64,000 nucleotides of DNA from Flaveria trinervia. Lineage: Eukaryota > Streptophyta > Magnoliopsida > Asterales > Asteraceae. Every line of letters begins with the position of its first letter. The stretch's first letter is position 1. Positions 49,539-62,900 of the stretch are shown here, in pieces. Below the pieces are notes generated by a model, which did no database searches, was not told the origin of the DNA, and saw only the letters and a program-made list of their open reading frames with translations. A program made the position numbers and the translations under genes. The stretch spans positions 106,254,551-106,318,550 of the forward strand of contig CM046452.1 of assembly GCA_025506515.1 (NCBI GenBank). Reading direction: 5' to 3'.

Positions 49539-49547
49539 ACACGTGGC
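49539..49547. promoter_or_regulatory. G-box/ABRE-type element ACACGTGGC
   Basis: ACACGTGGC is a classic ABRE/G-box core about 130 bases upstream of the bHLH TATA box. Function is inferred from sequence only. Confidence 0.5.
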
Positions 49548-49549
49548 GA

Positions 49550-52340
49550 CATAGTACTGGTGGAACTTCCACCTTCGTGATCTATGTGGCACTATTTCGA
49601 CTTTATCGTTTTGTTCTAAGGTTGGGGACCAAACATCTTCTGTACCTGCACCCTTCCATACATAATTATAAAATTAAACTTAAAAAATAGAGAACCGCAT
49701 ATAGAAATTATATATGGCAAATAGATCTTGGAACTATGAGTCAAAAGAGACTCACGATTTCGGACTATTGGTTTGTAATTCGGCGGATTTTGATGAAATT
49801 TTTAAGCTGAAATTTCGGTTTAGAAAAATAACCATGAAAACTCAAACCCATGTTAGTTTTAGAGGTTGCCGGTTTGATTTTTACGATTTGAATCACTTTT
49901 TCTTTAAATGCATAGTTTTGTATTTAGTTTTTAATAGATATTAAGGATATATGATTCATTAATATTAATATAACACATATAGTTCATAATTCCTAAAAGA
50001 AAAACAGTATAATAAATGTCAAACAATATATATGAGTTTCAAACCATAAAAAATAAACCATATATTTTTTAAACCACTTAAACCGGCTAACTTCATTTAA
50101 TTTAAACACTTTCGTCAGTTTTAACAATTCTATAAAAATGTTATAATGTTTGATACACATAAGTATAGAGATCCAAAAGAATAAAAAAGTACTTCCAAGA
50201 TTCCACGGTCCAGGATGGATGGTTATTTTTAAAGAGATTTTAGAAAATTTCTTAGGTTAGTAGTCAAATGTTTTTCCATAAATGGTGAATAAGTCACACT
50301 AAAAAACAAACTCCACTGGGTCGATGTCTGATGTTGCTATCAACCATTAAGAAAACCAGCCATATCGGGCACTCGTCTTATAACATTCATCTCAATCCCA
50401 TTCTTGAAACCGAGTTCGACAATGACATGTTGTAATAATGAATCATCAACATTCAACAGCAACAAAGCTAAAAATGTTCTAATATATGCACGAGTCGGGT
50501 AGTTTTCGTCTAACTTCTAGACCGATTTATATTTGTCTTAAAGTTTTAAGTTGTAGATTAAAAATCTTTTGTGGCCTGAATTCATATTTGCACTTGCTCT
50601 GTATTTTTAATCCCCAAGTTCCATTAACATAGGCGAAGCATAGTGAGGGCCGGAGGGCCCCCCGCCTCCTTTTTTTTCGTTAGTATTGTTAATTTTCGGT
50701 TTGATAGTGTAAATTTCCGGTACGGTAGTATACATTTTTTTTATATTTATAGAGTTCACCCATTTAAAATAGTTTATTTTCACCCCGTTCCCTATAGGAT
50801 AGTTCAAGCTTGTCGAACACCATGTCGGCATACTATCAAGATGAGAAGATGCAAAAGGTCACCATCATCGAGAACCATCTACGGTATTTACGATAATGTC
50901 AACGACGTTTGATTGTAAGTTCCATGAATCTGTACAGTTGATCTTGTCTTATTTGATGCATTTAATCGATCAAACTTGATGTCGATGGGTCCCTTCGGGC
51001 CCTTCACCTCTTGTTGCAAAGAGATTAATATAATTAAGTCGACGGAAACTATGAAATATATGCGACAAAAAATGCCACATTATTTTATGATATTGAGGCG
51101 TTCAAGATTATAAATTTAAAATTGAGTGATGAATGGAAAATTCGAAGGTGATGAATTAAACTAGTCTGTCAACCTGATAAGGGGTTCACAATAATTGATT
51201 TTTCTCATTTGTTATTTTTCTTTCAGTGTTACAAAAAGATTCTTATAAGTAAAAGTAATATAAGAACATCATTGAAGGGATCACTGATAGACAACATCAT
51301 TGAGAAATTGTGAAAAACTATTTCGGTGTTGCAACCTAGGCACATTAATGAAAGTTTTTAATTGAAATTAAAACATATTATAAAACTTGTAGGGTTAATC
51401 GATATTTATAATATTTTTAATGAAAATAATTATTTTTGTAAAACTTCCATGAGTAAAACCGAACTTAACTCTATTATTTATATAATAAATTGTGAATAGT
51501 TGATCGAGAACCTTGCTTCCAAAAACCTTATGAGCGCTTCACGATATGCTTAAACACATTCGATCATTTGATGAAATACTTCAGTTTGTTTATTGTTATA
51601 CCAATTATCATCGTATTATAACTTATTATATACAAGTTATTCATATTAGGCTTTCTTTTTATTCGTCATATTATAGAGGCTACTAGAAATTCTCCGGACC
51701 AGCCCTGCTAACCACCGCACTAGATCCTTATTCCATTTTCGATTGTTGCTCTACTCCATTTACATTATTTTTGCTTGCTAACACTTCAATTACGGTGACT
51801 CAAACACATACCCATACTTCATGAGACTAAAATCCCGCAAGTTCAACACTCATCTACATGTTTGGAGGGAGAGTTACACAGGGTAAGGCAGTGGTGATGG
51901 ATGGAAGCTTACGATGGAGTGGTAGTAGGCAATTCAAGTGGGTTTCAAGGTTGTAAAGGGTTTCAGATTGCTAGCACAGTCATCACATCGTGGTGGTGGT
52001 GGAGATGAATTGATGGGTGTGGGACTTTTAGGTTGGTGGTTGTGGATTGGTAAGGTTAATACAGTTTAATGTTAAAGATGAATGAGTAGATGAGTCCCAT
52101 CTTCCTTAATTAAGTATTTTGATCATTAATTTTTAAAAATTAGGAGTATTTGATATTTTACAGATGTTTAATGGACAAAGACAACGATCATTCATAACGG
52201 GAACCATTTGTGTTATGTTTTCTAATTGTATGGACCAACTTTGCAATTTTTCAAAACTACTAAAAAAAGTTAAAAAGCATGTGTTTTTGTAATGGGCCAA
52301 AATTCAAGCCCATTTGGTATTCAATCCAGCAAGTAACTGA
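49550..52340. other. intergenic
   Basis: No gene is supported. The short frames at 49714 and 50643 lack domain-like content. There is a homopolymer-rich patch at 50660-50690. Confidence 0.5.
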
Positions 52341-52350
52341 CGTTTAGCCC

Positions 52351-52359
52351 GATATATAG
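52351..52359 (+). promoter_or_regulatory. TATA box of F-box gene, with upstream GGGCC/GCCCA motifs
   Basis: GATATATAG lies 50-odd bases after ATGGGCCAAAATTCAAGCCC (about 52295), which holds site-II-like TGGGCC/AGCCCA motifs common in plant promoters. A leader intron probably starts at ACACAG|GTTTTC (about 52440). Its acceptor would lie before 53126, for example ATCCAG at 53050. An upstream ATG at 53072 opens a 15-codon frame ending at 53117-53119. Confidence 0.5.
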
Positions 52360-53125
52360 CCAGCGAGATCAACGATTGACCAATAGCACGAGAACCTAGA
52401 CGCCTGCCGGAGCCACCGATTCGACGAATTTTACACAGGTTTTCACGCAACTGTTTTTATCCCCCCATCCCTGACATTTGTTTGATCATTCAACATTATT
52501 CGTTCTTATATTATTGATGTTCTAATGCGACTGCACTATCATCGCGCTTTGTGTTTTGATCTAGATCGATCGCAGTGTTTGTATTCGTACGATTTTTTAA
52601 TATATCGCGGAGAGTTTTTAACATTTGTGGATGAATCTAGTTTTTTTTGTCTGATATTAGTTGTGTTGATTTTTGTAGGGTTTTGAAGTCTTACATGACT
52701 ACATGATTCTTAATCTTCAATATGTTACTATTAGTTATAGGACTTTTATGGTTTCCTGATTTTCTATGTCAGATTATTACTTGTAAGGCTGTGTTGGTAT
52801 GATCATATGGTGAAACTATTTACTTTTGACATACAGATGAAGGTCAGGGCTCTTTTATATCATGAGTTATGAGGTCATTTTCATGATTCGCTGATTGATG
52901 TGTGTTTTCTTATCTTAGGTTTTGCCAATTAGTTTACATTTGCAGTAATAGTTATTTTGTGCTTGTTATTCTGTAAACCAGCTAATCATCTGTAACAATT
53001 AGGCTTTAATGCGGTATTATGACATGGGTTATATATTTGTGAACATCCAGGTTGCTGTGAGTGGGTGGTCTATGGTATGGAAATTAGGTTCTGCAGCATT
53101 AGTCTTGGTACTTCAGTAACTTAAA

Positions 53126-55587
53126 ATGTTTATGAAAACCAGGCGGCTGATAGTTGATGGTCAATCGAAGAGAAAACATTCTGCAAATAAGTTGATGAAC
53201 AACAGGAAGAAGCGCAAAACAGAACATTCATCTGGTTTTGGGAATCCACGAGGGTGCAGCAGTAAATCAGTGGTACAAAATGTTGATGGTGTTGTCAAAA
53301 GAGGTAAAATGTTGACGTCTGGATCAAACAAAGGTGTCTTGATTAATAGGAAATCAAAGAGAAAGCTTTCATCCATTTTAACGAAAGCTATCAAAGGCAG
53401 AAAAAAGAGAAAGATGGAAGAGATTGATAAAATTGAAGAAATTGATGAACCCATGGATCGAATCTCAGATCTACCCGAACCCATTATCCACCACATTCTC
53501 TCTTTTCTTCGTTGCCCAAAAGATGTTACTCGAACAACTGTGTGGTCTAAGAAATGGAGGTCAGTATGGGCTTCATTTTCCACCTTCGACTTTGACCAGA
53601 AAAAGTTTAAAACATCAGGGGGGAATCATCCCAAGGAATTTATAACTTCTGTTGACAATACGTTAGCAGCAAAACTAGAACCAATGCATAGCATACAGAA
53701 ATTCAGGATTTCTTTGTCCCAAGCTAGTATTAAGTTGATATTTCCGATGAATAATTGGATTAATGCAGCTTTAAACAAGAATGTTAAAGAGCTAGAGGTT
53801 CATGTGGAAGAAGATAATGTAAAAAGACAGTATTTGCTACCTGATACCGTCCTTACTTCCAAGAAACTAACTTCACTGAAGTTGCATGGTTGCAGGTTTG
53901 ATAATAATATTATCATCAATCTTTGCAACTTAAAAGAGCTATCGATAAAAAATGCTCATGTAAATGCAGATTTGATCAACAACTTCATTCAGAGCTGCCC
54001 TTTGGTTGAGGATTTGAGGCTAATCCATTGCAAGGGAATAGGTTATTTGCATATTTCAACTCTTCATAAGCTTCATAGGGTTCAGTTACATGAGTGCCAT
54101 GGACTAGTGGCTGTCTACATTGAGTCGACTAGTCTTGTAAGCTTTTCACATTGGATGAAGAAGTCGTGGGAATGCAATTTAAACTTGGTGGGTTGTGAAA
54201 ATCTGAAGTCCTTATCAATAAAAGATCCTAGTTTGACAGATGAGTTGTTTCTAGATTTGATCATAAAGTTCCCCTACCTTGAAAAATTAGTTCTAAGAGA
54301 ATGTAACGGACTTGAGCGAATAGCTATACTGAGCAAAACACTTAAGGAACTATCTGTGATCAGATGTAAAAATCTTAAGGATCCTTTAATTGATGCACCA
54401 AACCTATCTGCCTTTGAGTATTCTGGTGAGAAGATGCCCTTTTCTCTCATGCATGTTCCGGGTTTGCTTGAGGCAAAGCTACATCTAAAAACTAGAAAAA
54501 ACGATTTGGCCCTTTTTCGTGAGCTGGAGCACTCTTTACGAAAACTTGAGAAAAATGGAGCTTGGAAGTTGATTGTTAGCTGTAATAAGGTATTAATGTT
54601 ACACTCGAAATAGTAATCAGCATACAGTATATTTACTTATTTTACATTTTAATCAATTGGCACTGCTATGCAGCTTCAGATGTCACTTGCAAAAAAAGGC
54701 TTTTGTGAAACAACTTTTACTAATAATTTTTAATAATTTTTTTAAAGGGTTACCATTTCTTAAATCTGTATGTAAAATAATTATTAAATGTCAAATAGAA
54801 TGTGACATGACATTTAGAAGATTTTGAATTGAAAAAAAAATGCATCTTTATTGCTTAAATTGGTAATGAGTGTAAGCGGGTTCTATTTTACGCCTCATTT
54901 TACGTTGATTCCTAGAACAAACTGTAAACTTTGATTCTATTTTGTGCAGTTTGCACTTTGCCCTTGATGCGACTCTTTTCCTATATTTTTTCTAATTTCT
55001 GAAATTGTCTTCTCTTAATTATTCATCTTGCTTCTTACTGTGGTTGTAGAATATAACCATCTATGAAGAATTACCAAAAATCCAACATCTGGCATCAAAA
55101 GAACTCAAGTTAGAACTTATGAAATCTCCCATGAAGTTGAAGGATTTTGTTGATAATTTACTGCGAATGTCTCGACCAAAGACTTTATCGTTGGTGTCAT
55201 CTTCTGGTTTTGAGCTATTAAAGGTAAATGTTTTACGGTTTTATTTGTTAAAAATCATGTTTTATGGAATACTTAAATTCTTCTGTTATTTCTTTTTGTT
55301 TTTTAGTTTAAATTCTTTTTTTATTTCTTTTTGTTTTTTAGTTCTTGAAGGAGAAGATAACATTGAGAGAAAAGGATCCAAAATGCTGTACATATTACGT
55401 GAAGAAGTGTTGGCTTCATTACATTAAAGATGCTACAATGGTGGTACTGTCTGAAGGTGCTGAAATCGGAGACCCGGTCATAATCTGCAACAATCTACTT
55501 TTATCTTTTACTGGAAATCTCTGGAATCTGAATAGGAAAAATGACTTAATGACTCCTAGAATCATATTATGGATAGATGGGTATTAA
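53126..55587 (+). CDS. F-box/LRR-repeat protein with basic N-terminal extension
   Basis: F-box proteins are substrate receptors of SCF ubiquitin ligases; the F-box binds SKP1/ASK and the LRRs recruit targets. Exons: 53126-54589, 55050-55223, 55342-55587, all phase 0, GT/AG, about 627 residues. Residues 1-109 are lysine/arginine-rich with NRKKRK and KGRKKRK clusters that look like nuclear localisation signals. The F-box is at about 110-155 (MDRISDLPEPIIHHILSFL, then DVTRTTVWSKKWRSVW). Plant-type LRRs follow (VEDLRLIHCKGIGYLHIS, LEKLVLRECNGLERI, LKELSVIRCKNL). The C-terminal exon (KCCTYYVKKCWLHYIKDA) resembles the tail of such F-box proteins. The N-terminal basic extension is unusual; an internal start at the MDRISDL methionine (about 53453) is possible. 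The target is unknown. Confidence 0.9.
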
Positions 55588-55884
55588 TATCGATAGAGAT
55601 ATTATAATGTAATTAGTTTTCTTGATTCATAAACTATTTTTAAGTTTCATACTTGTATGCTGTCAGAAATGTCTCATTTTTCTTTTAGCATGGATGGGAT
55701 GTTTAATACAATACCATTAGTAATGTTTCCCTGGGTCAATGTACTTTTCTTACAATTTAAGTCTGCAACATGCTGAATACATTCAATCTTGTCGAAGGGG
55801 ATGCATGAAACCAAAAGAAAGGTTAATGGAAAGGTTGTTGAGTGTCAAGGACTTGCACAGTTATTATTACAACTTTGACTCACC

Positions 55885-56330
55885 ATGGTATGAAATCCCT
55901 TGCTCTGTGTTTAATTTTCTTTGAACTTGTTTTATGTAATTTGTCACTTATCTGAATACAACAGGATATATACCTGAATACAACAGGATATATAATAGCA
56001 TACAACTGGGAGTTAATGGAGGGAATTATTAAGATGATAAGTATACAAGGTATGTACCATACAGGTTAATGTGATTATTTATGCGTTAAATTCAGAATTT
56101 CAGATTAAGCTGCAATTTCCAAACGAGGTTCTTGATACGCGTTAGGGGGTATTTTTGCCATGTGGTCTTTGGAATTTTGCCAGTGATTTGGTCACTCACT
56201 TGCAAAAGGACATTCAGGTTACTTTGCTTTCTGGAATCATTTTTCAAACGAGGTTCTTGATACTCTTCAACTTCTTGACAAATAGAGGCCACATTGTAAG
56301 TTTCTTTTGGAAGAAACAATTGGTTTGTTT
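55885..56330 (+). pseudogene. jacalin-related lectin pseudogene
   Basis: It keeps the start-codon exon (GACTCACCATG|GTATGA at 55885-55887) and a collapsed second exon near 55990-56045 (AGCATACAACTGGGAGTTAA, GGGAATTATTAAGATGATAA) that aligns to GPWGANAGNYWDDG of the 63-kb gene. Third-exon pieces follow from 56096 (ATTTCAGATTAAGCTGCAAT, then TTTGGTCACTCACTTGCAAA, AGGCCACATTGTAAG). Stops, deletions and an internal re-use of CAAACGAGGTTCTTGATAC (about 56117 and 56246) destroy the frame. It is the oldest member of the local lectin cluster. Confidence 0.75.
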
Positions 56331-56339
56331 TCGTACTGA

Positions 56340-58360
56340 TTTGATAATCAATAAGAAATCATTTAACAATTTCACTTTGTTTACTGGTTGCTTTGCTTTC
56401 TGGAATCATTTTTCTCTTACTAACTTTAGGTTAGCAATCATGATTTTACTCTTAATAACTTGGACAGCTAACCAAGCCGCATGTGGTCGAACCCAGGGTT
56501 ACAAATCACAGTTTAGCCTAACGAACCATACTTCTAAACCACAACATGAAAGGCATTAGTCTTACACTTTTACTATAAAGTAAAAAGGAACGAACTTTAT
56601 TAAACGGAATATTTTTTTTATCAAAAAGAATGTTATAATTTAATGTTAAGTTGTTCTGCATTATTACTAAAGTTTTTTGCTACTTGAATGTTTTAGGTAA
56701 AGAGTTTGATTGCTTGTTTCAAAAAGTTGATTTATTATCTTATGGTTTCTTTTTAATTAAATAGATTACCTGGTTGATGCTTACATGGACTCCGACATGG
56801 GTCTCCGAAATGCGTTAAATGGAACAGGAATCCTAATCCATACACGTTTTATGTATGTAGCATATGAACAAATGTTTAAAAATAAACTGTAAATATGATT
56901 GTTAACTAAGAGGTTGTTGGATAATTTTTGAATTATTAAATGTTGAACCAATAAGAGGTTTGAATTATTAAGTGTTGAACCATTAAGATGTTTGAATCAT
57001 TAAGAGTTAGTATATCGTTTAACTATTTAAAAACAAATGTCTAACTAATTCAGATAATATGTATTAACCATTCAGCATTAAACCACTTAATTATTCAGTA
57101 TCAATATAATGCTTAAACATTCAGAGGTAAATGTCTTAACCATTCAGACATGTGTTGGTAAAACAAACAGTTTGAATCATTAAATACTGAATCATTTAAA
57201 CATTTGAACCATTTAAACATCTGAAAAATTAATAGACTGATTAAAAAGTTGTCAAACAACCCTTAACTTTTTCTGACATAAATAATTAGTTATATATAAA
57301 AAACATATAATTAACTGTTCATGGTTTTTGTGTTCTCTGTTACGAGAGATTGACAACTCAAGGGTGCTTTGGTTGTTGTATTATGTGCACCAAATGTTGT
57401 ATATATCTTTTGTTTTTTGTTTAATTTTATATTATAAACTCAATACTTTTACATATTTTACAATTTAATCTCTATAACTTTTATTTTCAACTTTGATCCC
57501 AAACTTTTCGTCTTTTACAATTTTTTTGATTTACATCTCGGTTTATATTTTGAGAGTTTACACGGTGTAATGTGTGGGTATGCTTCAACGTTATTACGCT
57601 AATTTTTCCTGCTTAATAACCTTTTTGCAACATGCAAGTCCTAGATCGATTATGGCTGTTACTGTTTTTACGTTTCACATACATGGTTCACTGTTATTAC
57701 ATTTACTTTCAGTTCGTTTTTCTTTCTAAATTTTTAAGTATTTTAATGTGAGTCTTTTCGGTGTTGGTGGTCGTTGATTGTAATGTGACATTGGTGTTAC
57801 TTGGTATGGTTGTATGGCTCCCGTTGTAACACGAAAGGTTTAATACTAGTTTATGTTTAAAATCCAAACAACCATAACTTTCGGGTTTGCATAGCTGGTT
57901 TTGTTTCGTTTTGTATTATTTATGAACAACTTTTTTTAAACTGAAGTGATGTGTTTTTATTGTTATATTGATTAAGAAGGTCTTAGATGAGAAAACATGA
58001 ACTTATTAAATTTGTAACTCTAATTCACGTAAAAAAACATCTCATCTTTCACTCATGATAAAAATTAAAAAGTCATGCATTCTCATTTCTATGCATACAT
58101 CAGGTATATGTATGTGCAAAGCATTAATATACGGTATATGTTCATATTATTTTACACACGAGTTAATTTCGATATATTCTAACACAAACCGGTAGATAAT
58201 AAAATAGTTAAAATAAAAACACGTCAATTTATAAAACGTGTCAAAGTTTGGTCTAAAATGTAATTTTAACCCATACAACTTGGTAATCATTTTTACCCAA
58301 AATTAGTTTACAATTGAATTAATATGAGATTGTAACCGTCTTAGACACGCTAACTAATAA
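56340..58360. other. intergenic, AT-rich with one candidate MITE
   Basis: No gene is supported. A 30-base repeat of the pseudogene region (GCTTTCTGGAATCATTTTTC) recurs at 56394. The candidate MITE at about 56909-57262 is described separately. Confidence 0.55.
56909..57262. mobile_element. candidate MITE with imperfect inverted ends
   Basis: The left end reads AAGAGGTTGTTGGATAATTTT; the right end reverse-complemented reads AAGGGTTGTTTGACAACTTTT. The interior is full of short ATTAA/TTCAGA-type degenerate repeats on both strands. The target duplication is uncertain: TTAACT occurs on both sides but overlaps the ends. The family is not assigned. Confidence 0.55.
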
Positions 58361-58534
58361 TTATAACAACCAAAAAGGCTTTTATGACGGTATCTTGATG
58401 TATAAAATGACATCTGTCTTTTTGAGGTTGAAGGTTAAAGCACGCATTAGACCGGAAAGTGGTGTATTATCTCGGTGTACAAAGGCTGAAACGAATATCA
58501 ACCCTATGAAGTATTAAAAGCCAAAACAAGTGTT

Positions 58535-58710
58535 CTTACGAAGTTAAGTTTCTTCCGAAGCTTAACATAGTTCTTCCGAAGTTAAGTTGATATCTTCTGA
58601 AGGTTATGTTTGCTTCGGAAGGAATTTGAAGTATACTTTGGAATTCTTCCGAAGTATGTATATCTTCCGAAGGGAATCTTCCGAAGGGTTATTTCTGTTC
58701 GGAAGATTTA
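58535..58710. repeat. cluster of CTTCCGAAG near-palindromes
   Basis: CTTCSGAAG or one-base variants occur at 58535, 58552, 58573, 58594, 58613, 58646, 58664, 58678 and about 58697, nine in about 170 bases. They lie in a stretch that may be part of an LTR-like sequence, but no LTR borders were confirmed. Confidence 0.75.
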
Positions 58711-59139
58711 GTTTAGGGTCCTTAGTATAAATTCTCAATTTTGTTGAGTGTCCGTTATAGTTAGTTAAACACTATAAATAAAGATAAGATGTAATCGGTG
58801 AAGTGATCCGAAATCATTCCAATTATTCTAATCATTTGAAAGTTTTTGTTTACGTTTTTATTCTTTCTTGTATTATCTTTGTATTGTTGATATTCTGGAT
58901 TCGTATTATCAATTGATTTTACGACAAACCCGTTTGACCTCCATTTTCTTCCCACGTGTAATGCAAGATCCTGTTATCTAATGTACATATTTTATTGACA
59001 AAAAAATGTTTTAGAATGGAATAAGAATCTGTGCATGTTTTATGCATGAGAGTAAAAACTAAACAAATATCTCTGATCGAAAATGATATCGAGATCAGAA
59101 TCAAATGCCTATCTTGTTAAAGTAGTACTTTGTTTGTTC

Positions 59140-59150
59140 TTTATATATAC
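59140..59150 (+). promoter_or_regulatory. TATA box of first intact lectin gene
   Basis: TTTATATATAC lies about 100 bases before the start codon at 59248. Confidence 0.55.
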
Positions 59151-59247
59151 TGCAATTTGTGTGCAATAATCCATCATACACATTACACACACTGATCAGT
59201 AATATTTCTTTACAGGCTTCTTTTTCAACCAAATTCTTTGACTCGTC

Positions 59248-59285
59248 ATGGTATGAATCCCTTACTAGATCTGTTTGATTTTCTT

Positions 59286-59322
<37 letters not shown>

Positions 59323-59942
59323 CTTTTTGAAATCTGTTACTAATATTAAAATACAAAATTAAGGATAAGAGCAAGCAATTGGGACCATGGGGTGGCAATG
59401 GAGGGGATGAATGGGATGATGGAGTTCACAGTGGAGTTAGAGAAATAACTCTCGCATACGGTAGCTGCATCGATTCAATTCGTGTGACATATGATAACAA
59501 TGGTAAAGAATTTGTGGCTGAAAAACATGGTGCCATTGGTGGAACCAAATCTGCTCAGGTACACATTTGCACTAAATTAATCTCCCTGTACTTTGTTTAA
59601 AGTTTATTAGAAACTGATTTATATATGTAATTTCTTATGGAATAATTTCAGATTAAGCTGCAGTTTCCCGAGGAGGTGTTAGTAAGTGTTAGCGGGCACT
59701 ATTGTCGTGTGATCTATAAAGGCAGTCCTGTGATTCGGTCACTCACTTTCAAGAGCAACAAAAGGACCTTCGGGCCGTTTGGGATTGAAGAAGGAACACC
59801 CTTCAATTTCTCGACGAATGGAGACCGCATTGTAGGTTTTAATGGAAGAAGCGGATGGTTTTTGGATTCACTCGGGTTTCATTTATCAAGCCCAAAACCA
59901 AGCCTGTTTCAAAGAATCCTAATGATGTTTAAAAGGTTTTGA
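59248..59942 (+). CDS. mannose-type jacalin-related lectin
   Basis: This family comprises small cytoplasmic/nuclear carbohydrate-binding proteins, often stress- or defence-induced. Exon 1 codes only the start codon (ATG at 59248-59250, then GTATGA). Exons 2 and 3 are 59364-59558 and 59652-59942. The total is 162 residues, one jacalin domain. The N-terminus is MDKSKQLGPWGGNGGDEWDD. The sugar-binding loops are the GGNGG loop near the start and GFNGRSGWFLDSLG near the end (GxxxxxLD-type). FGPFGIEEGTPFNF fits the family core. There is no signal peptide. The intron contains an (AT)n-(GT)n run. A poly(A)-type AATAAA lies at about 60055. Sugar specificity is inferred from family only. Confidence 0.92.
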
Positions 59943-59949
59943 GCCCTAT

Positions 59950-62900
59950 AGGTCATATGCGTTTGTGTCCGCGTGTTGGTTTGATGTTTTCCTCGCAAAA
60001 CTTCCTCCTTTTGCGGTGTTATATTGTGGTTATCTTAGAAGCATATAGCTGCTAAATAAAAGAATCTCTTGTAGTTTTCCATGAGATGTGTACTTTGAGA
60101 TCATCAAATAAACCAATTTCTTGAATTTAATTCATATCAGCTGCAATTTTAGACAGTAGCATGTAGCATTTTTGAACTCCAAATAACAATATTATGCAAA
60201 GTTCTAGCTAGTTTCAAGCAGAACCTAGCTAGTAGGACATAACATAAAAACATACTTAGGTCAAATTATAGTTGTGTAAACTGAAAATAAGACCGTGTAT
60301 GCCATAGACCAAAAAACGTTACTACCACCCATGAAAATTTTGGTTTCATTGGCAATGTGTGATAAGAAACAGCTAAAAATACAAAATGATACATTTAATT
60401 AAAATGGAGTAACTGGTTATTAAATTCTTACGAAGTCACTAACCGTTACTCAAGGACAGGTCTTGAAACAACTATTTAGGTTGCTGCTTTGTGAAATTAA
60501 TGTCATGGTTTAAGCCGTGGAACTAGGAAACAATATATTGTACAAAGTGTAGAGTAAAGCTATACATAACAGATCGCGAAGTGATCTGGTCCCTCCCCGC
60601 TCCTGTGCAAAGCAAGAGCTAAATTAAGCACCCAATACGCTCTTTTTCACTAGGCATTACTCATATTCGTAAATGACATTAAACGTGTCGACCCTGAACA
60701 TGGCATGAACGCGGAACAAATTTATGTATTTTCAAGTTAGACTAATGCCTTGCACATGAATAAATATACGGGTCATGTTTGGATTTGACTATTGAATCCC
60801 TAATTATGACACTGAGAGCATGTCTGGATTTGACTATTGAATCCCTAATTATGACACTGAGAGCATAGAGGATTAGCAAGATCAACTAAAATTCAGGCTT
60901 TTGTAAGAAATCACTCTTTTACTCCCCCATTCTATTAAACAAACCCTCATTCAATCCCATTAAGTTTGATTTTCCAGCTTTTGTTGGATCCTAATTGAAA
61001 TGAGTAACTTTATCTCGTGTCATGAAGTCACTTCTCAAGATAAAACACATATCAACCAAAGAGGAAGTTGAATGAAATAATGAATACTAAATACATAGAA
61101 TATTTAATAATAACTTATAAAAAATGAATATTCATTTTTTAAATTAACTTTGTAATGCTAAACTATATATTCTTTTTTTGCGATATCAGATCTATGTTTC
61201 ATGCAATATAAAAATATGTTGGAATAAAGTCAGGGCTGATTTTCTCACTTTAAGTATGCATGCAATGTATAAAACAAAGACTTTGGATGGAATGGAATCA
61301 AGATCGAAAGAGGACATCAAATTGTACACAAGCCATGAAGCATATAGTGAAAATCACATTAGTAATTACGTATTACAAGAATACAATAAAAATAATTATA
61401 AAATAGTTAAAACTATATATAGAAAATCATAACAAATCTTATTACTTAGTGCACTCGGTAGGTTTTTCATATTTTTATGTGTGTGCCAATTATATAATAT
61501 AAAATTGTTATAAGTGATTGTAAGTGAGTTAAAAGAAAATTATTATTATTCTCTTTATATATAAAGTGACACTTTTCCCCTTATAAAAATTTTTAATATT
61601 TTTTTTTGTAAATGATTGTAAATAAAAGAAAAGCAAAAATTAATGATAAAAACATAAAAAATAAAATTGAAAAGTAAAGAAAAAAATTAGTAATATATAA
61701 TGTAATTATATAGATAAAGTTGAATAACTTGATTCGAATGCTCTTACCAAACCTTTAATGTATATTATATTCTATCCAATCATAACTAATATCTTACATT
61801 CGTAATCCATCCCCCATCTAGATTATTATAATTATACTAAAAATAATTATTTTCATCTTTTTTTATTATATAATATTTTCTCATATCTTTATCATTAACT
61901 TTTTTCTCTTATTCACTTATAATATATCACTTTAAAATATATTAAAAAAATTATGTAAGTTATACCATATTTAGTATGAGAAAACACGGTACAACCCCTA
62001 TATCTTTTATCTCTTTTTCATTTATAACCATCATAATCATCCTCAATAATATAGGACATCCACTAATTTAAACGAGTTATGCATGCTCTTATATCTACTA
62101 TATAACATTAAAAAGTTAATTATCACAACACTACCACTAGTTATTATATATATTACTAATTGTCAGCTTATTTATGCTTTGTATTTTATAACTAAGTTTT
62201 AATAGGCTGTATTCATTTTTAGTTTTATTTTTAGCCCCAAACTTTTACATTTTTTACTACGCAACTCCTATAACTTTTAAGTTTCAACTTTGTTCATCTT
62301 TTGTAAAATTTTCATTTTACGCTTCAGTTTAAACTTTTGAGTTAACACGCTACAATGTGCGTATGTGTTTCAATGTTTTTACACATATTTTTCCAGATTT
62401 ACGATTCCGTCAAAACGCGCGGGTCTTAGTTACACATGCGAGGTCAAAGGTTTTTATGTCTACTTTCCCTTCAATTTTTTTAATACGATTTTTTCTGGTG
62501 TTTATGATGGTGTAAAATTGCTACCGCTAGTTGGCACAGTATTAAACCCCCCTCCCCTTTCGAATGGAGGGAAAGACAATGCAAGAATCTTAATACTAGT
62601 TACATTTTACTTTCCAAAAAATTGATAAGGCAGTTGGTTACAAAGAAGCATGTTTTTTACTAAGAAAAAAATAGACGCACGTTTTTTAACTAAGATTAGG
62701 AAAATATGATTGAAATTTGATTGAATGTGTCGTAGAAACATTCATCTGATCCATCCGCAACAGTGAATAATACATTGAATCTTGAATTAAAGGTAGCATC
62801 CCTTTCTACTGTGTATGTTTTATTTAACAAAATCTCGTGTAAGTATGGAATCGGAATTAGAATCATGCATGTTTTATATATGCAAAATATAAAGAAAAAA

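Noticed and set aside
49714..49944. 76-residue plus-strand frame upstream of the bHLH gene
   Set aside because: No domain, no similarity recognised and no splice or promoter support.
53161..53583. 140-residue minus-strand frame
   Set aside because: Antisense shadow of the F-box gene's lysine-rich start.
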